A stretch of 64,000 nucleotides of DNA, taken from assembly GCF_942548115.1 (NCBI RefSeq), contig NZ_OW824151.1, positions 1,674,001-1,738,000 of the forward strand, written 5' to 3'. This document shows positions 57,121-64,000 of the stretch, piece after piece. The stretch comes from Aeromicrobium sp. Leaf245 (GTDB lineage: Bacteria > Actinomycetota > Actinomycetes > Propionibacteriales > Nocardioidaceae). The translations under genes and the position numbers were made by a program. The notes beneath the pieces were generated by a model. The model saw only the letters and a list, made by a program, of their open reading frames with translations. It searched no databases and was not told the origin of the DNA. Each line of letters opens with the position of its first letter. The first letter of the stretch is position 1.

Positions 57121-57158
57121 GTTTCCCGGTCGTCACTCCATTGTTTCCGGCATGTTAC
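57121..57158 (-). promoter_or_regulatory. GlnR binding box upstream of glnA1
   Basis: Read toward glnA1: GTAAC-N6-GAAAC-N6-GTGAC-N6-GAAAC, all four half-sites perfectly spaced by 6 bp and matching the GlnR consensus (GTNAC-N6-GAAAC twice). This is the standard nitrogen-control site for glnA in actinobacteria. GlnR should activate transcription at low nitrogen. No glnR gene is in the window. Confidence 0.9.
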
Positions 57159-57228
57159 AAGTCCCTGTGACACGTGAACCAGCGGTGACGGACTCAGTGG
57201 CTCGGGCCGGGCCGATAGGCTCAGCGAC

Positions 57229-57612
57229 GTGTACGACGTCTCGTTCGGCCGCCGCCTGGTCTCGCTCCTCATCGACTGGGCCGTCGCGACGCTGAGCGTC
57301 GTGGCCGTCACCCGCACGCCGCTGGCGGGGGAGGGAGCGGTCAGCTCGTTCTACACGCTCGGCGTGTTCTTCCTCGAGGTCACGCTGCTCACCGGCACGC
57401 TCGGCTTCTCGATCGGCAAGCGGATCATGAGCATCGGCGTCGTCGGCCCCGACGGCCGCCCCATCGGGGTGCCGAGGGCCGCGCTGCGCACCGCGCTGCT
57501 GTGCCTCGTGGTCCCTGCGCTCATCCAGAACGAGGACCAGCGCGGGCTGCACGAGATCGTGTCGGGCTCGCGGGTCGCACGTCGCACCCCGCCGTCCGCG
57601 TCGCGCACCTGA
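57229..57612 (+). CDS. RDD-family membrane protein
   Basis: 127-aa membrane protein: VYDVSFGRRLVSLLIDWAVATLSVVAVTRTPLAGEG, FYTLGVFFLEVTLLTGTLGFSIGKRIMSIGVVGPDGRPIGVPRAALRTALLCLVVPALIQNEDQRGLHEIVSGSRV. The RLVSLLIDW (an RDD variant), G(F)SIGKRIM and ..RGLHE..SGS signatures define the RDD family. Two or three helices. Function unknown (possibly transport or Na+/H+ exchange). Neighbour of glnA1 and DUF4191 as in mycobacteria. The GTG start fits the family N terminus. Confidence 0.9.
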   Translation: MYDVSFGRRLVSLLIDWAVATLSVVAVTRTPLAGEGAVSSFYTLGVFFLEVTLLTGTLGFSIGKRIMSIGVVGPDGRPIGVPRAALRTALLCLVVPALIQNEDQRGLHEIVSGSRVARRTPPSASRT

Positions 57613-57627
57613 GCGTACGCGCGTGAC

Positions 57628-57981
57628 CTACTGGTCGAGGTCGGCGCGGTTGCGCTCCACGGAGACCGCGCGGTCGCCCTCGAAGCAGAAGCGCGCCACG
57701 CCTCGGTAGGAATCGCGGTACGACGTCTTGGCGTACAGGCACTGGGCGCCGGACGGCTCGGGCGCGCCACCCTCGTCGAGGAAGGTCTGCGCCAGCTCGT
57801 CGTCATCGGTCGCGCCCCGGTCCTTCGCCGTCTCGGGCGTCAGCTGGTCGCCGCGCGCCTCGAGGGAGCGGTACGTCTGCGCCGACATCTCACCGGGAGT
57901 CGCACTGCCTCCGCACCCGGCCAGCACGGCCGCAGCTGCGAGTCCGGTGGCCAGGCCCCGCCAGCGCGTCGAACGGTGCAT
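57628..57981 (-). CDS. Putative small lipoprotein
   Basis: 117-aa exported protein: MHRSTRWRGLATGLAAAAVLAGCGGSATPGEMSAQTYRSLEARGDQLTPETAKDRGATDDDELAQTFLDEGGAPEPSGAQCLYAKTSYRDSYRGVARFCFEGDRAVSVERNRADLDQ. Lipobox VLAGC at residue 20-22 gives a lipid-anchored mature protein. The pair of Cys (CLYAK...FCFEG) may be disulfide-bonded. No family recognised. The ATG overlaps the stop of the DUF4191 gene by one base (TGATG), so they share a transcript. Confidence 0.8.
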   Translation of the reverse strand: MHRSTRWRGLATGLAAAAVLAGCGGSATPGEMSAQTYRSLEARGDQLTPETAKDRGATDDDELAQTFLDEGGAPEPSGAQCLYAKTSYRDSYRGVARFCFEGDRAVSVERNRADLDQ

Positions 57982-58685
57982 CAACCGCGCATCGCCCGGC
58001 GCGCGCCCTTCATGCTCGTGGGCACGGGCCCACGCGGCATGGGTGCGGTCGGACGCATCGCGTCGAGCGCCTTGAGCTTGTTGATGATCGCCGTCTGCTC
58101 GGCCGGCTTGACCGACTTCGGCATCTTGCGCAGGTGCTTGACCAGCTTGGGCAGCGGCACCTCGCCGTCGCCACGACCCACGACGACCTCGTGCACCGGC
58201 ACCGAGTCGCCGACGATGCGCACGTGCTTCTTGCGCTCGGCTGCGAGCAGGCTGCGCACGCGCGAGCCGTTGCCCTCACCGACGAGGACGATGCCCGGGC
58301 GACCGATCACGCGGTGCATGACGTCCTGGTTCTTGGTGAACCCGGCAGCCGGTTTGACGTTCCAGCCGCGCTTCATCATCTGCAGCGCACCGGCGGCGGC
58401 ACCGGGCTGGCCCTCCACCTGGGCGTAGGCGGCCTTCTCGGCGCGGCGGCCGAAGACCGCCAGCAGCGCGAGGATGCCGATGAGGATCGAGAAGACGACC
58501 GTGATGATCGTCCCGAACAGGCCCGTGCCCAGCACGAGCACACCGAGGATCGCGGTCACACCGGCGCCGATCAGGAACGTCAGCAGCAGGATCAACCCGA
58601 TGTTGCGGTCGTTCTGCTTGGTGATCGTGTACGCCTGGCGCAGCTGGGCCAGGCGTCCCTTCGGTGGCGCGGCGGGGTTGGACAT
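57981..58685 (-). CDS. DUF4191 domain protein (membrane)
   Basis: 234-aa protein with two N-terminal helices, NIGLILLLTFLIGAGVTAILGVLVLGTGLFGTIITVVFSILIGILALLAVFG, and a cytoplasmic or extracellular basic domain: YAQVEGQPGAAAGALQMMKRGWNVKPAAGFTKNQDVMHRVIGRPGIVLVGEGNGSRVRSLLAAERKKHVRIVGDSVPVHEVVVGRGDGEVPLPKLVKHLRKMPKSVKPAEQTAIINKLKALDAM. It matches the actinobacterial DUF4191 family (Rv2219), whose gene always lies by lipA and glnA1. Function unknown. It ends before the lipoprotein and starts 20 bp after lipA. Confidence 0.92.
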   Translation of the reverse strand: MSNPAAPPKGRLAQLRQAYTITKQNDRNIGLILLLTFLIGAGVTAILGVLVLGTGLFGTIITVVFSILIGILALLAVFGRRAEKAAYAQVEGQPGAAAGALQMMKRGWNVKPAAGFTKNQDVMHRVIGRPGIVLVGEGNGSRVRSLLAAERKKHVRIVGDSVPVHEVVVGRGDGEVPLPKLVKHLRKMPKSVKPAEQTAIINKLKALDAMRPTAPMPRGPVPTSMKGARRAMRG

Positions 58686-58705
58686 GACCCCATCCTACGA
58701 TGCGG

Positions 58706-59671
58706 CTACGCGACGCCGTCCGTGTGGCGCAGCACGACCTCGCCCGTGGTCTGACGCTTCTCGACGGCCTGCTGGTACAGGCGGCCGGCGCGGTAGGACG
58801 AGCGCACGAGCGGGCCGGACATGACGCCGGCGAAGCCGATCTCGTCGGCCTCGTCCTTGAGCTCCACGAACTCCTCGGGCTTGACCCAGCGCTCCACGGG
58901 GTGGTGGCGCGGGCTGGGCCGCAGGTACTGCGTGATGGTGATCAGGTCGCAGCCGGCCTCGTGCAGGTCTCGCAGCGCCTGCGAGACCTCCTCGCGGGTC
59001 TCGCCCATGCCGAGGATCAGGTTGCTCTTGGTGACCAGCCCGTAGTCACGCGCCTGCGTGATGACGCCGAGCGACCGCTCGTACGTGAACGCCGGACGGA
59101 TCCGCTTGAAGATGCGCGGCACGGTCTCGACGTTGTGCGCCAGCACCTCGGGGCGGGAGTCGAAGACCTGCTCGAGCAGGTCGGGCTTGCCGTTGAAGTC
59201 GGGGATGAGGTTCTCGACGCCGGTTCCCGGGTTCAGCTCGTGGATCTTGCGCACCGTCTCGGCGTACAGCCACGCGCCGCCGTCGGGAAGGTCGTCGCGC
59301 GCCACACCGGTGATGGTGGAGTAGCGGAGCTGCATCTTCTGCACGCTCTCGGCCACACGACGTGGCTCGTCGAGGTCCAGGGCGGACGGCTTGCCGGTGT
59401 CGATCTGGCAGAAGTCGCACCGCCGCGTGCACTGCTCGCCGCCGATGAGGAAGGTGGCCTCGCGGTCCTCCCAGCACTCGAAGATGTTGGGGCAGCCGGC
59501 CTCTTGGCAGACCGTGTGGAGCCCCTCGCCCTTCACGAGCTTCATCAGCTCGTTGTACTCCGGCCCCATCTTGGCGCGGGTCTTGATCCACTCGGGCTTC
59601 TTCTCGATGGGGGTCTGCGCGTTGCGGACCTCGAGCCTGAGCATCTTGCGGCCTTCGGGTGCGATCGTCAC
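58706..59671 (-). CDS. lipA: Lipoyl synthase
   Basis: Radical-SAM enzyme that inserts two sulfur atoms into octanoyl-protein to make lipoyl cofactor, needed by the pyruvate dehydrogenase complex whose E1 is at the window start. 321 aa. Auxiliary cluster Cys: [24 protein letters not shown] (CX4CX5C); radical SAM CxxxCxx[17 protein letters not shown]-terminal RSSYRAG serine motif. GTG chosen so that it starts [23 protein letters not shown] like the mycobacterial enzyme; longer reading to 59809 has no conserved sequence. lipB is not in the window. Confidence 0.96.
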   Translation of the reverse strand: MTIAPEGRKMLRLEVRNAQTPIEKKPEWIKTRAKMGPEYNELMKLVKGEGLHTVCQEAGCPNIFECWEDREATFLIGGEQCTRRCDFCQIDTGKPSALDLDEPRRVAESVQKMQLRYSTITGVARDDLPDGGAWLYAETVRKIHELNPGTGVENLIPDFNGKPDLLEQVFDSRPEVLAHNVETVPRIFKRIRPAFTYERSLGVITQARDYGLVTKSNLILGMGETREEVSQALRDLHEAGCDLITITQYLRPSPRHHPVERWVKPEEFVELKDEADEIGFAGVMSGPLVRSSYRAGRLYQQAVEKRQTTGEVVLRHTDGVA

Positions 59672-59750
59672 GCCCTCCACAGTACGCCGCCGACCCAGCC
59701 CCATCTCGTCCGCGGGGCTACGCACGCGTAGCACTGGGTAGGGTCGCGGC

Positions 59751-61022
59751 GTGGGGAGACTCGACCGCTCGTGGACGCGTCCGCGACCGACCCGTGCCCA
59801 GGTGCGCACCGACGTCCTGGTCGGTCTCGTCGCGGCTGTCGTCAGCGTCGCGTCGGTCGAGGTCTTCGCCAGCGCGTCCGGTGCCTCGACGGGCTGGAAG
59901 GGCGTCGAGGCCTACGTGTGGTTCGGGATCTGCGGCCTCGCCCTGTGCGGTCGCCGACGCTTCCCCATCACGGTGCTGCTCGTCGTGTCGGCCGTCTTCA
60001 TCGTCATCGGCGAGCGGCTGCTGGAGCTCGGGGTCGTGTTCACCGTCCAGATGACGCTCTTCGCCGCCCTCTACGCCGCGTGGGCGTGGTCACGGCTGCC
60101 GAGAGCCCTGTGGGCGGTGACCGGGCTGGTCCTCGTCGGCATGTTCGGCTGGTTGGTGTGGTCGCTGAACAACGGGACCATGGGGCCTCTCGGCGAGCAG
60201 ACCGGATTGCTCCCTCCGAAGGTGGCGCTCGTCGTCTACAGCCTCGCCATCAACGTCGCGTACTTCTTCGGTGCCATCGCGTGGGGCCAGTCGGCCTACC
60301 TCAGCGCACGCCGCAGCGCCCTCGTCGAGGACCAGCGCGAGCGCGAGCGCGCCGTGCAGGGTCTCGAGCAGCAGCAGGCTGTCCAGGCCGAACGCGTCCG
60401 CATCGCCCGCGACCTGCACGACGTCGTGGCGCACCACGTCAGTGGCATCGGGGTCCAGGCGGCCGGAGCCGGGCGGCTCCTCGAGGCCCGCCCGGAGCGG
60501 GCCCGCGAGGCGCTCACCGCCATCGAGACGTCGTCGCGGCAGGCGGTGTCACAGATGCACCAGATCGTCGGGCTGCTGCGGTCCGCCGAGGAGGCCGGTC
60601 CCGCCGACCGCGGCCCGCAGCCGGGGATCGCCGACATCGAGGCGCTCGCCGTCACGACCGAACGCCCCGCCGTCGTGGTCGACGTCGTGGGCGCGCCGTT
60701 CCCCGTCCCCGACACCGTGGGGCTGTCGCTCTACCGCGTGGCCCAGGAGGCGCTCAGCAACGTGCGGCGCCACTCGGGGGCGCCGTCGGCCAGGATCACG
60801 CTGCGCTACCTCACAGACTCGGGCGAGCGTCCGGCCGTCGAGGTCGAGGTGCTCGACGACGGTCCCACCCGCACCGCCCCCGACGAGGCCTCGGGTGGCT
60901 TCGGTCTCGACGGCATCCGCGAGCGCGCCGCCATGCACGGCGGCATCGCCGACATCGGCCCACGACCCACGGGCGGGTACCGCGTCCGGGTCCGCATCCC
61001 CGTCGACCAGGAGGACGCATGA
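59751..61022 (+). CDS. Sensor histidine kinase (HisKA_3/NarL type)
   Basis: Membrane-bound kinase of 423 aa. About five to six N-terminal helices ([105 protein letters not shown]) without a clear periplasmic sensor. The dimerisation/phospho-accepting box is [32 protein letters not shown] (His in LHDVVAHH), and the ATPase has [13 protein letters not shown] and [19 protein letters not shown]. The response regulator gene overlaps by ATGA. GTG start. Signal unknown; controls likely ABC genes next door. Confidence 0.94.
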   Translation: MGRLDRSWTRPRPTRAQVRTDVLVGLVAAVVSVASVEVFASASGASTGWKGVEAYVWFGICGLALCGRRRFPITVLLVVSAVFIVIGERLLELGVVFTVQMTLFAALYAAWAWSRLPRALWAVTGLVLVGMFGWLVWSLNNGTMGPLGEQTGLLPPKVALVVYSLAINVAYFFGAIAWGQSAYLSARRSALVEDQRERERAVQGLEQQQAVQAERVRIARDLHDVVAHHVSGIGVQAAGAGRLLEARPERAREALTAIETSSRQAVSQMHQIVGLLRSAEEAGPADRGPQPGIADIEALAVTTERPAVVVDVVGAPFPVPDTVGLSLYRVAQEALSNVRRHSGAPSARITLRYLTDSGERPAVEVEVLDDGPTRTAPDEASGGFGLDGIRERAAMHGGIADIGPRPTGGYRVRVRIPVDQEDA

Positions 61023-61672
61023 GCGACCAGACCACCCGGGTGCTGCTGGTGGACGACCAGGAGCTGATCCGCGCCGGGTTCTCGATGATCCTCGAGGTCG
61101 AGACCGAGATCGAGGTCGTCGGCGAGGCGCGCGACGGCGACGAGGCGCTGCGCCAGGTCGCTGCGTTGAGGCCCGACGTGGTGCTCATGGACGTGCAGAT
61201 GCCCGGCACCGACGGCATCACCGCCACCGCCCGCATCGCGCAGGACCACCCCGACACGCGCGTGCTCATCCTCACCACCTTCGACGACGACGAGTACCTG
61301 TTCGCCGCCCTGCAGGCCGGTGCCAGCGGGTTCCTGCTGAAGAACTGCCCGCCCGAGGACCTGGTGAGCGCCATCGGGCTCGCCGCCCAGGGTCACGCGC
61401 TCCTCGCCCCCGAGGTGACCCAGCGGGTCATCGCCCGCTCCACCGGCCGGTCGCGGGGCGACGCGAGCGTGCTCGACGACCTCACCGAGCGCGAGCGCGA
61501 CGTCCTGAAGGCGCTCGGCCGCGGACTCAGCAACGCCGAGATCGCGGCCGAGATGTTCGTCAGCGGCGCCACCGTGAAGTCGCACGTCTCGCGCATCCTC
61601 ACCAAGCTCGGCGCCCGCGACCGGGTGCAGGCGGTCATCGTCGCGTTCGAGTCGGGGTTGATGGACGACTGA
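61019..61672 (+). CDS. LuxR/NarL-family response regulator
   Basis: 217-aa DNA-binding regulator. Receiver: RVLLVDDQELIRAGFSMILE with acidic pair, phospho-acceptor Asp in LRPDVVLMDVQMPGTDGI, conserved Thr and Lys in LILTTFDDDEY and GFLLKNCPPEDLV. Output: LTERERDVLKALGRGLSNAEIAAEMFVSGATVKSHVSRILTKLGARDRVQAVIVAFE, a LuxR helix-turn-helix. Partner of the overlapping kinase. An ABC exporter operon begins 134 bp downstream and is the likely regulated target; the gap contains no recognisable gene. Confidence 0.96.
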   Translation: MSDQTTRVLLVDDQELIRAGFSMILEVETEIEVVGEARDGDEALRQVAALRPDVVLMDVQMPGTDGITATARIAQDHPDTRVLILTTFDDDEYLFAALQAGASGFLLKNCPPEDLVSAIGLAAQGHALLAPEVTQRVIARSTGRSRGDASVLDDLTERERDVLKALGRGLSNAEIAAEMFVSGATVKSHVSRILTKLGARDRVQAVIVAFESGLMDD

Positions 61673-61806
61673 GTCGGGCCTGCTTCCCGGGAAGAGCCGT
61701 CCGGTGAGGCGACCGCCTGACGACGCCTCCACGTAGCCGCGTGGGGGAGGCAGGTGTGGCCGCGCGGCCGATGCGCCACCGCCCTTCGGATCCCTAGCGT
61801 GGACGC

Positions 61807-62685
61807 ATGATCACCGTCGAGAAGCTCACCAGACGCTATGGGGACACCACCGTCGTCGACGACGTGTCCTTCCAGGTCCGACCGGGGCGCACCACGGGAT
61901 TCGTGGGGGCCAACGGCGCGGGCAAGACCACGACCATGCGCATGATCATGGGCGTGCTCGCACCCAGCGCGGGGGAGGTGCTCTGGAACGGCGAGCCCGT
62001 GACGGCCGAGGTCCGCCGCTCCTTCGGCTACATGCCCGAGGAGCGCGGCCTCTACCCGCGCATGAAGCTGCGCGACCAGCTCGTGTACTTCGCCCGGCTG
62101 CACGGCATGACCCCCGACGAGGGACGCAGCCGCACCGACGAGCTGCTCGGCCACTTCGGCCTCGAGAGCCGCGCCGACGACCTCCTCGACGAGCTGTCGC
62201 TCGGCAACCAGCAGCGCATCCAGATCGCTGCCTCCCTCGTCCACCGGCCCGCAGCCCTCGTGCTCGACGAGCCGTTCAGCGGTCTCGACCCGCTGGCCGT
62301 CGACTCCATGGTCGACCTGCTCCAGCGTGAGGCGGGCGACCTGCCCCTGCTGTTCTCCAGCCACCAGCTCGACCTCGTCGAGCGCCTCTGTGACGACCTC
62401 GTCATCCTGTCCGGCGGTCGCCTCGTCGCCGCCGGCCCCGTCGAGGAGCTCCGTGGACGCGGCGCCGACCGCTATCGCGTGGTCCTCGACGGCGAGGACG
62501 CCGCCTGGCTCCGCGACCTGCGTGGCGTCGTCGTCCGCGACGTCGACGGCCCGACCGCCCTGCTCGACCTCGACGGCCTCACCGCGCCCGAGCTCGTCCG
62601 CCACGTGGGGGAGCGCAGCGCCGTGATCGAGATCGCCCGCGACCACCAGCCCCTCTCCGAGATCTTCAAGGAGTCCGTCCGATGA
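61807..62685 (+). CDS. ABC exporter ATPase (NatA/YhaQ-like)
   Basis: ATP-binding subunit of 292 aa. Walker A GANGAGKTTTMRMIMG, signature ELSLGNQQRIQIAASL (the NQQ variant of LSGGQ), Walker B LVLDEPFSGLDPLAVDSM and H-loop SSHQLDLVERL. The MPEERGLYPRM Q-loop region and a C-terminal extension (RYRVVLDGEDAAWLRDLRGV...) match the NatA/YhaQ subfamily of export ATPases. It overlaps the permease gene by ATGA. Substrate unknown; sodium or toxic-compound export is known for the family. Confidence 0.94.
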   Translation: MITVEKLTRRYGDTTVVDDVSFQVRPGRTTGFVGANGAGKTTTMRMIMGVLAPSAGEVLWNGEPVTAEVRRSFGYMPEERGLYPRMKLRDQLVYFARLHGMTPDEGRSRTDELLGHFGLESRADDLLDELSLGNQQRIQIAASLVHRPAALVLDEPFSGLDPLAVDSMVDLLQREAGDLPLLFSSHQLDLVERLCDDLVILSGGRLVAAGPVEELRGRGADRYRVVLDGEDAAWLRDLRGVVVRDVDGPTALLDLDGLTAPELVRHVGERSAVIEIARDHQPLSEIFKESVR

Positions 62686-63875
62686 GCACCTCCAGCCCCC
62701 GCGGCACGCGCAACCTCTGGCGCGTCGTCGCCCAGCGAGAGATCACCACCCGCGTGTGGGAGAAGTCGTTCCTGATCACCACGGTCCTGTCCTTCGTCAT
62801 CATCCTGGGCGGCATCATCGGTGCCGACTTCTTCCAGGGACGCGACCAGGACCGCACCGTCGCCGTCGTGGACCCGGCCGCCGCCGAGGTGGTCGACGCC
62901 GCGTCGGCGGTCGCGACCAACCTCGACGACCGCGTGACGATCAAGGCCGACCGGGTCGACGACGCCAGGGCGGCCGAGCGTCTGGTCGAGGACGGGGACG
63001 CCGACGCGGCGCTCCTGGCCACCAACGACGGCTACGAGGTCGTGGGCGACCGCGACGTCGACTCCACCGTCTCCCAGGCCCTCGAGATCGCCGTGTCCTC
63101 GCAGGCGCTGGAGAGCAACGCCGCCGCGCAGGAGGTCGACCTGAGCGCCCTGCAGTCCGGGACGACCACGCAGGAGCGTCTGCTCGACCCCGCGTCGAAG
63201 GACGCGGGCCTGCGGCAGGCGGCCGCCTTCGGCTTCATCCTGCTGTTCTTCCTGACGGCGATCGGCTTCGGCATGGCCATCGCGGGCAGCGTGACGCAGG
63301 AGAAGGAGAGCCGCGTCGTGGAGATCCTCGCCGCCGCCGTCCCGATCCGGCAGCTGCTGTGGGGCAAGATCGCCGGCAGCACCGTGCTGGCGATCGGGCA
63401 GATCGTCCTGTTCGTCGCCGCCGCGGCGATCGGGCTCGCGGTCACGGGCCAGCTGTCCGGGCTCGAGGTCGTGGCCCCGGCGATGATCAGCTACATCGGC
63501 TTCTTCGTGATCGGCTTCGCCGCGCTGGCGAGCCTCTGGGCCGTCGCCGGCTCCCTGGCGTCGCGCCAGCAGGACCTGCAGTCGACCACCATGCCCGCGC
63601 AGATGCTGCTGATGGTGCCGTACTTCGTGTACTTCTTCGCCGGGGACGCGGTCAAGGAGGTCCTGTCGATGGTCCCGATCATCTCCACGATGCTCATGCC
63701 GGCGCGGATGGCCGAAGGAGCGGTCCCGGCCTGGCAGATCGCGCTCGCGCTCGGCGGCACGATCGTGGTCGCCGCGGTCATGGTCCGGGTCGGGGCCGCC
63801 GTCTACGAGCGGACCCTGCTGCGCACCGGGGACAAGATCTCCTACCGCGAGGCGCTGGCCAGCTCCGACGCCTGA
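62682..63875 (+). CDS. ABC-2 type permease (NatB/YhaP-like)
   Basis: Membrane subunit of 397 aa. One N-terminal helix (KSFLITTVLSFVIILGGIIGADFF), a large extracellular domain of about 160 residues, then six C-terminal helices (FGFILLFFLTAIGFGMAIAGSV, VLAIGQIVLFVAAAAIGLAV, AMISYIGFFVIGFAALASLWAVAGSLA, LLMVPYFVYFFAGDAV, MVPIISTMLMPARM, IALALGGTIVVAAVMVRVGAAVYERTLL). SVTQEKESRVVEILAAAVPIRQLLWGKIAGSTVL is the coupling segment typical of NatB/YhaP. It forms an operon with the ATPase. A terminator hairpin follows. Confidence 0.93.
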   Translation: MSTSSPRGTRNLWRVVAQREITTRVWEKSFLITTVLSFVIILGGIIGADFFQGRDQDRTVAVVDPAAAEVVDAASAVATNLDDRVTIKADRVDDARAAERLVEDGDADAALLATNDGYEVVGDRDVDSTVSQALEIAVSSQALESNAAAQEVDLSALQSGTTTQERLLDPASKDAGLRQAAAFGFILLFFLTAIGFGMAIAGSVTQEKESRVVEILAAAVPIRQLLWGKIAGSTVLAIGQIVLFVAAAAIGLAVTGQLSGLEVVAPAMISYIGFFVIGFAALASLWAVAGSLASRQQDLQSTTMPAQMLLMVPYFVYFFAGDAVKEVLSMVPIISTMLMPARMAEGAVPAWQIALALGGTIVVAAVMVRVGAAVYERTLLRTGDKISYREALASSDA

Positions 63876-63886
63876 GTCGTCAGCGG

Positions 63887-64000
63887 CTAGCCGGGAAGAC
63901 CGAGCACGGGCACCTCCGGGGGGTGCCCGTGCTCGGCCGTCTGCAGGTCCGGCGACGGCGTGTAGGGCTCCCACGCGAGCAGGTCCACCAGGTGCGGGCG
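63887..64000 (-). CDS. 3' end of an unidentified minus-strand gene (partial)
   Basis: The last 37 codons and a TAG stop of an open frame entering from the right edge: RPHLVDLLAWEPYTPSPDLQTAEHGHPPEVPVLGLPG. Third-position G/C and the terminator hairpin suggest it is coding, but there is too little to name it. It ends 11 bp after the permease stop, convergent. Confidence 0.4.
   Translation of the reverse strand, partial: RPHLVDLLAWEPYTPSPDLQTAEHGHPPEVPVLGLPG
63901..63935. terminator. Strong stem-loop after the ABC operon
   Basis: CGAGCACGGGCACC (63901-63914) and GGTGCCCGTGCTCG (63922-63935) form a perfect 14-bp stem with a 7-nt loop, 25 bp past the permease stop. It lies inside the putative minus-strand 3' end, so it may serve both directions. 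Confidence 0.7.

Noticed and set aside
59672..59809. Longer lipA start at 59809
   Set aside because: The extra 46 codons overlap the promoter and start of the kinase gene and have no similarity to LipA N termini.

Overview
The window is high-GC actinobacterial chromosome. Two WhiB-family regulators, DUF3052, DUF3152 and DUF4191 proteins, an RNase H/phosphatase fusion, a GPGG-motif small membrane protein and a GlnR-type operator all point to Actinomycetota. The overall content suggests Propionibacteriales/Nocardioidaceae (Aeromicrobium or Nocardioides relatives), but I cannot prove the genus from sequence alone. There is no phage, IS transposase, CRISPR array or plasmid module. Coding density is high, with many 4-base ATGA/GTGA overlaps between neighbouring genes.

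Layout. 1-17 kb: housekeeping block with aceE (5' part only), DUF3052, ahpE, a thiamine-binding-type protein, tRNA-Val(TAC), a lipoprotein, recQ, nif3-like, a zinc-ribbon protein, rnhA-phosphatase, yaaA, a GDT1-type Mn exporter under a yybP-ykoY Mn riboswitch, an ACT-domain protein, RNase P RNA, map, panB, nadE and a YchJ-type protein. 17-23 kb: nitrogen control (glnA2, glnE) and a secreted DUF3152 metzincin. 23-31 kb: a lipid-modification island with a WhiB3-like regulator, cyclopropane synthase, DUF1365, a FAD oxidoreductase, a small protein, a DesA3-like desaturase with its ferredoxin-type reductase, and a FabR-like TetR repressor facing a palindromic operator. 31-55 kb: a mosaic of accessory genes (SRPBCC, TetR/MpaB pair, alcohol dehydrogenase, MerR, RNase J, RF3, spermidine-synthase-like, PQQ-type dehydrogenase, a permuted photolyase-like protein, a PASTA kinase, a divergent MerR pair, a nuclease, a subtilase, a DHFR-like protein and a metallohydrolase-DUF2786 fusion). 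55-60 kb: core genes again (WhiB4/WblA-like, glnA1 with a complete GlnR box, RDD, DUF4191, lipA). 60-64 kb: a sensor kinase/response regulator pair and a NatAB/YhaQP-type ABC exporter.

The two core blocks run collinearly with the Mycobacterium tuberculosis order aceE-Rv2239c-ahpE ... Rv2230c-Rv2229c-rnhA ... panB ... glnA2-glnE-glnA1-Rv2219-lipA. In that species glnE and glnA1 are neighbours; here about 33.5 kb of other genes lies between them. That is the simplest large-scale reading of the window.

The least explained structures are non-coding. A family of intergenic palindromic elements is present: two copies have matching 52-bp terminal inverted repeats (18589-19020 and 43229-43578), and an internal fragment about 86% identical by eye to one of them lies near the tRNA (3381-3500). 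Other notable points are a mirror-image MerR promoter pair whose geometry predicts leaderless mRNAs in both directions, a perfect four-half-site GlnR box, two genes that appear to start at CTG, and a photolyase-family protein whose domains are in reversed order.
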